A stretch of 64,000 nucleotides of DNA. It comes from an uncultured Pseudodesulfovibrio sp. GTDB taxonomy: Bacteria; Desulfobacterota; Desulfovibrionia; Desulfovibrionales; Desulfovibrionaceae. The stretch covers positions 1,587,501 to 1,651,500 of the forward strand of contig NZ_OY776488.1 in NCBI RefSeq assembly GCF_963675635.1, read 5' to 3'. How positions within the stretch are numbered: the stretch's first letter is position 1; every line of letters begins with the position of its first letter. Both the position numbers and the translations under genes were made by a program. Shown here in pieces: positions 26,758 through 34,223 of the stretch. The notes under the pieces are model-generated. The model ran no database searches, was not told the DNA's origin, and saw nothing but the letters and a program-made list of their open reading frames with translations.

Positions 26758-28434
26758 ATGCAAGACAGCATTATTCAGTGCATCGAGGACATTGAAAAAC
26801 AGATCCTCGAAGTGGACGCCACCGGTCAAGGGGCCGGAGATGTCGTCGATGCACTCGGCCTGTCACACATGCGCCTCTCTTCAGCCGGAGTCATCGCCAT
26901 CCTTGACATGCTCTCGGACGGTATTGCTCCGGTTAACGCCGACATTATTTCGGCGATGCTCGGCATATGCGAAGCACAAAAAAAGTTCTTCTTCGCTCTG
27001 GGTGGCCTGCTTAACGACAGTGCGAATGCCCTGGCGAAAATCGAAACAAAATCAAAACCTGTTTTCGTTGAAACCGAAGCCGATGCGGCCAAAGCGTTTG
27101 AAGAGCCCACCATGACCGCCGTCGAAGTCGCTCCCGAGGAAGCAGAACCGGCAGAAAGCGAAAAATCGGAACCGGAAAAGACCAAACAGGAAGCCAAGCC
27201 TTCCGCCCAGGCCATATCATCCATCCGTGTCGGCACTGATAGGCTGGACCGTGTAATCGAGCTGGTTGGTAAACTCATGGTCACTTACGCAGTCATCGCT
27301 CAAGGTGGCGCAACCAATATGAGTCAGGTAACTTCCTCTTTGCGCGAACTCGACAACGTCATCAGCAAACTCCAGCAAGAAGTCAACGCCATCCGACTGG
27401 TACCGCTCAAACAGATTTTCATGCCCATGCACCGCTTGGTCAAAAGTCTGAGTCAGAAGATCGGGAAGAAACTCGATTTCGTCGTCAAGGGTGATGAGTT
27501 GGCCCTGGATAAAACGATCGTGGAGAGCCTCAATGAGCCCCTGGTGCATCTGCTCAGAAATGCAGTTGACCACGGCTTGGAAGATCCGGAAGGCCGAAAA
27601 CAGGCAGGCAAGAAGGATACAGGCGTTGTGACTTTGGCTGCCTGGCGCAAAGGCGACTATGCCTTTATCCAAGTCAAGGACGATGGTCGAGGACTTGATC
27701 CCGACAGAATTCTCAACAAGGCCATTGAAAAAGGACTGGCAGACGCAGATACGGAATACGAGAAGAAGGAGATCCTCCAGTTCGTACTCCAAAGCGGTTT
27801 TTCCACCGCTGAGACAATCACGGACGTCTCAGGTCGCGGTGTCGGCATGGACGCAGTCGTCAATGCCATCAAAGTCACGCTTGACGGAGACGTTGAAATT
27901 GAAAGCGAACTCGGCAAAGGGGCAGCCTTCACCATAGCCATTCCACTGGACCGCTCAGCCAACGAAGGTATTGTCGAAGCACTGGTCTGCAAAGTGGGTG
28001 GAGACACCTTCATTGTCCCCAGCAGAGATGTAATGGAAATTTATATGCCGCGGCTCAACGACGTAGTGGAACTGCCAGACGGGCGCGAAACCGTGGACGT
28101 TCGCGGTGAGGTTCACTCTCTGCTCAGGCTTGCCGATCTTCTTGATCTCATTCCCGAGCAGAAAGACATAGAACGAGCTCAGGCTATCGTTGTGCGCGTG
28201 GGTGACTACAAAGCCGCCATTCTGGTGGACGAAGTCCTCAAACAGCAACAGGTGGTCATCACCGGCTTCACGGTTCCAGTGGAAGAAATCTTCCATATCC
28301 CCATCCTTGGCTACGGCATGATGGGTGAATCCGATGCGCTGGTTATCGACACGGAAAAAATGATCCAGCATTTCCAAGAACGTATGGCGCAGGGGCACAG
28401 AGCTCCCTTGACACAATCGGCACTACAAGCATAG
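26758..28434 (+). CDS. CheA-like histidine kinase lacking a canonical Hpt (P1) domain
   Basis: The 558-residue protein carries a degenerate helical N-terminus (residues 1-95), with LSHMRLSSAG around His37 but no HxxKG. An acidic Pro/Glu-rich linker (100-150) follows, then a dimerisation P3 domain (RVGTDRLDRVIELVGKLMV), a HATPase P4 domain with N box HLLRNAVDHG (264-273), DDGRGLD and GVGMDAV, and a CheW-type P5 domain (EALVCKVGGDTFIVPS to about 540). ATG 26758 follows AAGGGGATATTC. The phospho-histidine is probably supplied in trans by the preceding Hpt protein. Confidence 0.9.
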   Translation: MQDSIIQCIEDIEKQILEVDATGQGAGDVVDALGLSHMRLSSAGVIAILDMLSDGIAPVNADIISAMLGICEAQKKFFFALGGLLNDSANALAKIETKSKPVFVETEADAAKAFEEPTMTAVEVAPEEAEPAESEKSEPEKTKQEAKPSAQAISSIRVGTDRLDRVIELVGKLMVTYAVIAQGGATNMSQVTSSLRELDNVISKLQQEVNAIRLVPLKQIFMPMHRLVKSLSQKIGKKLDFVVKGDELALDKTIVESLNEPLVHLLRNAVDHGLEDPEGRKQAGKKDTGVVTLAAWRKGDYAFIQVKDDGRGLDPDRILNKAIEKGLADADTEYEKKEILQFVLQSGFSTAETITDVSGRGVGMDAVVNAIKVTLDGDVEIESELGKGAAFTIAIPLDRSANEGIVEALVCKVGGDTFIVPSRDVMEIYMPRLNDVVELPDGRETVDVRGEVHSLLRLADLLDLIPEQKDIERAQAIVVRVGDYKAAILVDEVLKQQQVVITGFTVPVEEIFHIPILGYGMMGESDALVIDTEKMIQHFQERMAQGHRAPLTQSALQA

Positions 28435-28445
28435 TAGACCCGTTC

Positions 28446-28603
28446 CAGGTGTCCGAAAGGACTTCATAGGGAATCCCGTGCGAATCGGGAGCGGACCCGC
28501 CGCCGTGACGCCCTGTCTGACTGCTTTCATGTATGCCACTGAGGATTCTCCTTGGGAAGGCGAAAGCGGAAGGGGCCAGCCGGAAGACCTGCCTGGAGAG
28601 CCA
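28446..28603 (+). promoter_or_regulatory. Cobalamin riboswitch
   Basis: The conserved blocks of the AdoCbl/B12 aptamer are visible in order: AGGTGTCCGAAAGGACTTCATAGGGAA near the start, then CGGGAGCGGACCCGCCGCCGTGA, the GGAAGGCGAAAGCGGAAGGG region, and the B12 box GCCAGCCGGAAGACCTGCC at 28575-28593. It begins only 12 bases after the CheA-like stop and is followed by a terminator hairpin, so B12 binding would shut off the downstream chelatase/transport cluster. Confidence 0.93.
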
Positions 28604-28664
28604 TAGGTTTTGCCTCGGTGGTACGAGGGCTTACCACCACAGGTAACGAAGGGAAAAAACGGTT

Positions 28665-28704
28665 CCCCTTCCTCGAAATTCGTCGGGGAAGGGGGTTTTC
28701 ATTT
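28665..28704 (+). terminator. Terminator of the cobalamin riboswitch expression platform
   Basis: CCCCTTCC (28665-28672) pairs with GGAAGGGG (28687-28694), followed by GTTTTCATTT. A GGTGGTA/TACCACC hairpin (near 28617-28638) lies between the aptamer and this stem and may be part of the switch. Confidence 0.7.
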
Positions 28705-28732
28705 CCCTTAACCAGCCTCTCTTGGAGTAGTC

Positions 28733-29719
28733 ATGATTTTCCACAGATTCAACGTCGCACTTCTCTCATTCTTTATTCTTGCGGTCCTTGTGGCGGCCCC
28801 GGCACAGGCCGGAAGCCATGAAAAGGGCCCGGTCAAAGACGCCATTGTACTGGCCGCATTCGGGACATCGTATCCTGAAGCACTCAAATCGATTCTGAAC
28901 ATTCGCAGCAAAGTTGAAAAAGCCTACCCAGGCGTCCCGGTCAAGCTGGCCTTCACCTCAAGCATTATCCGCGACATCTGGCATGAACGCCAGAACGATA
29001 CGGCGTGGCAAAAAGAAAACACCGGCGTGCCGGCCGACATCCTCGGCGTCAAAGGCCCGCTTGCAACAATTGCCGACCTTCAGGACGAAGGATACAAGTC
29101 CATTGCAGTTCAGTCTCTCCATGTCTTTGCCGGTGAAGAATTTTCCGATCTCACCCAGACAATGATCGGTCTGCGCTCCATTCGCGCTCTCAAGGCTAAA
29201 TCCACTCCTTTCAAAAGCCTGCGTCTCGGCCGTCCCGCCTTGGGCATGCCCGGTGATGTTTACCCGTACACCGAAGACATCGCCATTGCCGCCAAAGCTC
29301 TCAAGGCTGATGTGGACGCTGCCAAAAAGATGAACGCCGCGCTGGTCTATATGGGTCACGGCAACGATTTCTATTCGACCGGCATCTACGCCGAGTTCCA
29401 GAACGCAATGCAAAAGGCGTACAATCATCCGGTTTTCGTGGCCTGTGTGGAAGGCTACCCTTCTTATGATGACATGCTGGAAGCCCTCAAGGCTTCCGGT
29501 TCCAAAAAGGTGCTGCTCAAACCGTTCATGATCGTCGCGGGCGACCACGCCTCCAACGACATGGCCGGAGATGAAGACGACGCATGGAAAGTCATGCTGA
29601 CCAAGGCAGGCTTTGACGTCACCATAGATCTGACAGGCCTCGGCTGTATCGACTCATGGGCCGACATCTACGTCCAGCATTTGAAGGACGCAACTGCCCA
29701 AACCCACATGCTTCCATAG
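28733..29719 (+). CDS. cbiK: Periplasmic sirohydrochlorin cobaltochelatase (CbiK-P type)
   Basis: The 328-residue CbiK-family chelatase has a clear signal peptide (cut predicted after Ala26 in APAQA-GS). The catalytic fold is shown by AIVLAAFGTSYPEAL at the N-lobe, AVQSLHVFAGEEF, the metal-site histidine of LVYMGHGNDFYS, and FMIVAGDHASNDMAGDE. D. vulgaris has such an exported CbiK that binds haem, and its gene lies next to a similar ABC transporter. It is the first gene after the riboswitch. Exported insertion of cobalt or iron into sirohydrochlorin is known for the family, but its physiological role is unsettled. Confidence 0.92.
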   Translation: MIFHRFNVALLSFFILAVLVAAPAQAGSHEKGPVKDAIVLAAFGTSYPEALKSILNIRSKVEKAYPGVPVKLAFTSSIIRDIWHERQNDTAWQKENTGVPADILGVKGPLATIADLQDEGYKSIAVQSLHVFAGEEFSDLTQTMIGLRSIRALKAKSTPFKSLRLGRPALGMPGDVYPYTEDIAIAAKALKADVDAAKKMNAALVYMGHGNDFYSTGIYAEFQNAMQKAYNHPVFVACVEGYPSYDDMLEALKASGSKKVLLKPFMIVAGDHASNDMAGDEDDAWKVMLTKAGFDVTIDLTGLGCIDSWADIYVQHLKDATAQTHMLP

Positions 29720-29726
29720 GGTAATC

Positions 29727-30758
29727 ATGACCGCCGTTTCCCGCACACACGTCAGCAAGGGGGTAATCCTCACCATTCTCGCAGCCGCACTGGCTGCGTT
29801 GGTGATCGTTGCCACCGGGCTTGGCTTCATCCCGGTTTCGCCGGGTGAAGTCATGACAGCGCTGATGGATTTACTGCGGGGGGCGGCGGATTCCATTGAT
29901 CCACTCAAAACAAGTGTCATTTTCGAGGTACGCCTTCCTCGCATCCTTACCGCTGCCGCCGTGGGTTTCGGACTCGCAGTGGCAGGCACTGTCTTTCAGG
30001 GGCTGCTCCTGAATCCGCTGGCCGACCCCTTTACTCTGGGCGTCTCTTCCGGCGCGGCCTTCGGCGCGGCCTTAAGCCTCTTACTCGGCCTGACCTTCTT
30101 CGGTCAAACGACCTTGTTACTCATGGCCTTTGCCGGGGCGACCTTCACGCTTTTCGCGGTCATAGCCATGTCTGGTCGCGACGGCGAGCTGTCACCCACC
30201 AACCTGATACTGGCAGGTGTCATTGTCTCCGCCATTCTGTCCGCTGGGCTGAGCTGCATCAAATACCTGGCCGATGAAAAAGTATCGGTCATCGTATTCT
30301 GGCTCATGGGCAGTTTCGTGGCCCGCACCTGGACTGACGTTATCCTAACCGTCGGCACGGGTCTGTTCGGTTTTGCGGTCTGCCTGTTTTTCGCCCGGGA
30401 TCTCAACATCATGAGCCTGGGCTCCCGCTCGGCCAGGAGCCTTGGCGTGAATACAGGCAAAGTTCGCCTGACGCTTCTGATAACGGCCTCCCTTGTCAGC
30501 GCGGTCTGCGTTTCCGTCTCAGGGGTCATCGGATTCGTTGGCCTTATCATTCCACACCTCATGCGCATGGTCATCGGACCTGACAACCGCTGGCTTCTGC
30601 CGGCCTCAGGATTAAGCGGAGCCATACTACTCCTCGCAGCCGACACCCTGACCCGCACCGGCCTGCCGCACGAAGTCCCCATCGGCGTTCTCACCGCGCT
30701 CATAGGCGGCCCGATTTTCTGCTGGATTTTCACCCGCTCCAAAAGGCGTCGAGGGTAA
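29727..30758 (+). CDS. FecCD/BtuC-family ABC transporter permease
   Basis: The 343-residue protein has about ten hydrophobic helices of the FecCD family, with the conserved VRLPRILTAAAVGFGLAVAGTVFQGLLLNPLADPFTLG segment, GSRSARSLGVNTG and GVIGFVGLIIPHLMRMVIGPDNR. It couples to the ATPase four bases downstream. Placement under a B12 riboswitch suggests import of a corrinoid, cobalt chelate, haem or siderophore; sequence alone does not tell which. Confidence 0.93.
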   Translation: MTAVSRTHVSKGVILTILAAALAALVIVATGLGFIPVSPGEVMTALMDLLRGAADSIDPLKTSVIFEVRLPRILTAAAVGFGLAVAGTVFQGLLLNPLADPFTLGVSSGAAFGAALSLLLGLTFFGQTTLLLMAFAGATFTLFAVIAMSGRDGELSPTNLILAGVIVSAILSAGLSCIKYLADEKVSVIVFWLMGSFVARTWTDVILTVGTGLFGFAVCLFFARDLNIMSLGSRSARSLGVNTGKVRLTLLITASLVSAVCVSVSGVIGFVGLIIPHLMRMVIGPDNRWLLPASGLSGAILLLAADTLTRTGLPHEVPIGVLTALIGGPIFCWIFTRSKRRRG

Positions 30759-30761
30759 TCC

Positions 30762-31550
30762 ATGCAGACCACTACTTTTACGCTCAAAGCCGTGTCGTTC
30801 GGCTACACCGACACCCCCGTCCTGCGAGACCTCGACCTGACCTTTGAACCCGGACAACTGTATGGCGTGGTCGGCCCGAATGGCAGTGGCAAATCAACAT
30901 TGCTCGATCTTTTGGCCGGACACCGCACCCCGACCATCGGAAGCGCTAGAATCGACAACACAGCGATCACATCCATCAATCCGAACGAACTTGCACGCCG
31001 ATGCGCCCTGGTCCCGCAGGAACTCGATTTCAACTTTCCGTTCACCGCATTCGAAGCCGTGCTCATGGGGCGTCACCCCCATATCCAACGATTCGCCAGG
31101 CCGTCAAAAAACGACCTGTCCATCGTCGAGAATGCTCTACAAGCCATGGACCTCGGCCAATTGAAACATCGCGTCATGGCTGATCTGTCCGGTGGCGAAA
31201 AACAACGAACCGTGGTGGCACGCGGACTCGCCCAAACCACACCGGCCCTGCTTCTTGACGAACCCACTTCTTCCATGGATATTCGCCACGCACTCACGAC
31301 CATGACTGAACTCAAACGGCTGGCGTACGAAGAAAACCGGACCATCGTGGCAGTACTGCACGACCTCAATCTGGCGGCGGCCTTCTGCGACCAGATAGTC
31401 ATTCTGGATGCAGGTCGAGTCCACGCCCACGGCTCCGTCGACACAACTCTGACTCCCGAAACCATTAACGCCGTCTTCCGCATTCAGGCCGACATCCTGA
31501 ATACAGGGAAAGGGCTGCACATTTTTTACGCGCTAAAGGAACTCTCTTGA
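30762..31550 (+). CDS. FecE/BtuD-family ABC transporter ATP-binding protein
   Basis: The 262-residue ATPase has Walker A GPNGSGKST, Q-loop VPQELDFNFPFT, signature LSGGEKQRTVVARGLAQ, Walker B ALLLDEPTSSMD and the H-loop VLHDLN. FTAFEAVLMGRHPH is typical of the siderophore/B12 importer branch. The last bases overlap the start of the binding-protein gene (TTG within the TGA). Confidence 0.94.
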   Translation: MQTTTFTLKAVSFGYTDTPVLRDLDLTFEPGQLYGVVGPNGSGKSTLLDLLAGHRTPTIGSARIDNTAITSINPNELARRCALVPQELDFNFPFTAFEAVLMGRHPHIQRFARPSKNDLSIVENALQAMDLGQLKHRVMADLSGGEKQRTVVARGLAQTTPALLLDEPTSSMDIRHALTTMTELKRLAYEENRTIVAVLHDLNLAAAFCDQIVILDAGRVHAHGSVDTTLTPETINAVFRIQADILNTGKGLHIFYALKELS

Positions 31551-32455
31551 TTCGCTTTGTATTCTCCCTCTTCTGCATGATACTGCTCTGCACACCGGCC
31601 CTGGCTGAAACCATCACAGACCACTCCGGACAAACCGTTGATTTCGACAAACCGTTTACCCGCGTCATATCCCTATACGCAGCTCACTCCGAAAACCTCT
31701 TTGGCCTCGGTCTGGACAACGAGGTCATCGGTGTCACCAGAACCGAAGATTACCCGGCCCTTGCTTTAAGAAAACCCACTTTCAACGCTCGGGACGGCGT
31801 GGAAAAATTCCTGAAATCCAAGCCGGACCTGATCCTCATCCGTCCTATGCTTGAACGCGGCTATCCAGCACTTTGGTCTGCACTGCGAAGACAGGGCATA
31901 ACCGTAGTATCCCTGCAACCCAACACCATAGAGGAAATGTACGACTATTGGCGAACCCTCGGGCATCTCACAGGGCGAGAAATTCAGGCAGAATACATGA
32001 TCGAAGATTTCAAGTCCGGCCTGATACAGGCAGACAAACGGCTGGATGAATTTCCCATGAACGAGCGGCCAATGGTATTCTTTGAATCCATTCATTCCAA
32101 GCTGTCCACATTCTCTCCCGGTTCCATGCCCCTCTTCGTCCTGAAAAGAGCGGGCGGCATCAATGTGGCAGACGACGCTAGACCGAAACACGGCACCAAC
32201 ATAGCCTCCTACGGACTTGAACGACTACTGGCAAAATCAAGCCGAATCGACGTGTATCTGGCCCAATTCGGCCCCATGAATCAGATATCCATCAACACCA
32301 TCAGGAACGGACCGGCGGCATCGCGCATCAAGGCGGTCCTGAACAACGGCGTCTTTCTGGTGGATGAACACCTGGTCTCTCGCCCGACCATGCGGCTCCT
32401 GCAAGGCATTGAAACTGTGCACGAACTGCTGCATCGGGTCGACCACAACCAATAG
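31547..32455 (+). CDS. Periplasmic binding protein of the BtuF/FhuD family
   Basis: The 302-residue protein starts at TTG 31547 with AGGA upstream, overlapping the ATPase stop. A signal peptide (IRFVFSLFCMILLCTPALA) precedes a mature class III binding protein beginning ETITDHSGQTVDF, with RVISLYAAHSENLFGLGLDNEVIGVT, KPDLILIRP and an FFESIHSK region. It supplies ligand to the FecCD transporter encoded just upstream. The ligand could be a corrinoid, cobinamide, haem or Fe-chelate. Confidence 0.92.
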   Translation: MIRFVFSLFCMILLCTPALAETITDHSGQTVDFDKPFTRVISLYAAHSENLFGLGLDNEVIGVTRTEDYPALALRKPTFNARDGVEKFLKSKPDLILIRPMLERGYPALWSALRRQGITVVSLQPNTIEEMYDYWRTLGHLTGREIQAEYMIEDFKSGLIQADKRLDEFPMNERPMVFFESIHSKLSTFSPGSMPLFVLKRAGGINVADDARPKHGTNIASYGLERLLAKSSRIDVYLAQFGPMNQISINTIRNGPAASRIKAVLNNGVFLVDEHLVSRPTMRLLQGIETVHELLHRVDHNQ

Positions 32456-32496
32456 CAACACATAAGCAGGCTCCCCTGCTACAAAAAGGACATATC

Positions 32497-33210
32497 GTGA
32501 CGAAAAAAGGCATTCTCTACGGCATAGGCGTTGGCCCTGGCGATCCGGAGCTTCTGACACTCAAGGCGGTTCGTGCTCTTGGCGAGGTGGATGTAATCTT
32601 TGCCGCCGCCTCGACCAAGAATGACTATTCCACGGCCTACGCCATCGCAAAGCCTCACCTCAAGGAGAACGTGCGTGTCATTCAACTCGGTTTCCCCATG
32701 ACCAAGGACCAGGATGAGCTTGAACAGGCATGGAAAACCAATGCCGAGATAGTGGCGGAAGTACTCGAGAACGAACAGGACGCCGCATTCCTTACACTGG
32801 GCGACCCACTGACATATTCCACCTATGGTTACCTCCAGCGCACCCTACTCCTTATGGACCCGACCATCAGGCTCCAGGCCATTCCCGGCATCACATCCTT
32901 CCATGCCGCCGCTTCCAAAATCGGCTTGGTTCTGTGCGAGTCCAAGGAGTCTCTGCTTATAACATCCGGCGTCACGGACCCCGAAAAACTGGAAGCACAA
33001 CTTGACGTGGCCGACAATGCCGTTATTCTCAAGGCGTACAAAAACTTTGAAGAAATACGGGACACCCTGACAAGGCTCCGCCTGGACGACAAAACTGTAC
33101 TGGTTTCCAGACTGGGCATGGACGATGAATCCATTCTCATGGACATCAAGGACGCCCCGAAAACGCCGCACTATTTCTCGCTGGCACTGGTGAAAAAAAG
33201 CAAGCAATGA
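32497..33210 (+). CDS. cobI: Precorrin-2 C20-methyltransferase (CobI/CbiL)
   Basis: This 237-residue SAM-dependent tetrapyrrole methylase is marked by GIGVGPGDPELLTLKAVRAL at the N-terminus, FLTLGDPLTYSTYGYL and AIPGITSFHAAASKIG. It adds the C20 methyl in anaerobic corrin synthesis, directly after cobalt insertion by CbiK. Start is GTG 32497 with AAAAAGGA upstream. Its ATGA overlap with the next gene, a second CbiK, couples the chelatase and methylase steps. Confidence 0.93.
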   Translation: MTKKGILYGIGVGPGDPELLTLKAVRALGEVDVIFAAASTKNDYSTAYAIAKPHLKENVRVIQLGFPMTKDQDELEQAWKTNAEIVAEVLENEQDAAFLTLGDPLTYSTYGYLQRTLLLMDPTIRLQAIPGITSFHAAASKIGLVLCESKESLLITSGVTDPEKLEAQLDVADNAVILKAYKNFEEIRDTLTRLRLDDKTVLVSRLGMDDESILMDIKDAPKTPHYFSLALVKKSKQ

Positions 33211-34010
33211 TGAAAACAGCCATTGTCCTCGCCGCATTCGGCTCACGCAACAAGAATGCCATGGCCTCCCTCGACCACATCATCAAGCGGGTCAACGAAG
33301 CGTATCCAGATGTCCCCGTGTGCGTAGCGTACACCTCCAAGACCATTCGTGGCCATATGGAGAAAGCAGGCGAAGCGGTGGATTCCGTACCCATGGCTCT
33401 GGATCGGCTTCTAGAGGATGGCGTGACCCATGTGGCAATCCAGTCCCTCCACCTCATCCCCGGCACCGAATTCCACGAGCTCCTCAGCCTCGCCAATGAA
33501 CAAATGCTCAAGAAAGGTGGCTTCAACCGCGTAGAAGTTGGGTTCCCCCTTGTGGCAGGCGAGACAGGTCTTGAACAGGTGGCCGACATAATCCTGTCCA
33601 TAGCTGAAGAGGGCAAAGGAGAGAACGACGCAGTGCTGTTCATGGGCCATGGCACCCGGCACGATGGCAGTATCTACTACGAAGCCCTGCATCGCATCTT
33701 TCAAGAGCGGGACAAAACCGTGCATATGGGCGTCATGGAGCATCAAAAAGAGGCGGGGATCGACGTCATCATCGAACGGTTCAAGGCAGATAATGTCAAA
33801 AAGGCATATCTTGTTCCCTTCCTGTTCGGAGCAGGCTGGCACGTTGCTCGCGACATGATCGGTGACTCAAAGGAAAGTTGGAAATCCCGCCTAGAAGCAG
33901 CCGGTATCGAGTGTCAGCCATTGTTGAAAGGAGCCGGAGAATATGACCGACTGGTAAATATCTGGCTCAAGCATCTGGATGACGCTCTCAAACGCATGAA
34001 CCGCTGTTAA
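33207..34010 (+). CDS. cbiK: Cytoplasmic sirohydrochlorin cobaltochelatase (CbiK-C type)
   Basis: The 267-residue CbiK has no signal peptide, starting MMKTAIVLAAFGSRNKNAMASL. It shares AIQSLHLIPGTEFHEL, the metal-site motif LFMGHGTRHDG and FLFGAGWHVARDMIGD with the exported paralogue at 28733. It is expected to insert cobalt into sirohydrochlorin for B12. It overlaps cobI by four bases. A ribosome-binding site is weak, so translation is probably coupled. Confidence 0.93.
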   Translation: MMKTAIVLAAFGSRNKNAMASLDHIIKRVNEAYPDVPVCVAYTSKTIRGHMEKAGEAVDSVPMALDRLLEDGVTHVAIQSLHLIPGTEFHELLSLANEQMLKKGGFNRVEVGFPLVAGETGLEQVADIILSIAEEGKGENDAVLFMGHGTRHDGSIYYEALHRIFQERDKTVHMGVMEHQKEAGIDVIIERFKADNVKKAYLVPFLFGAGWHVARDMIGDSKESWKSRLEAAGIECQPLLKGAGEYDRLVNIWLKHLDDALKRMNRC

Positions 34011-34223
34011 TCGAACCTGGCAGATCTCTTCCGATCTTCTGGCCTGTTCCTTCCTTTCGTCGATGTAAGACGTCTGTCTGGTGTCTATCTGGATTGATGA
34101 AAACAAAACGCTTTCCCTTGCGAGACAAACTCGCGACATACACCTTTCCCTCACCGTCAGGGGCACGCAACGACATTTACATGCCCCGGTCCATGAGATA
34201 CTCTCCCCGCACCAACGGAGAAC

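Noticed and set aside
34024..34040. Stretch CTCTTCCGATCT resembling the end of a sequencing adapter
   Set aside because: Only 12 bases match and the flanks do not continue the adapter, so chance is the simplest explanation; worth a glance at the raw reads only if the assembly is doubted.
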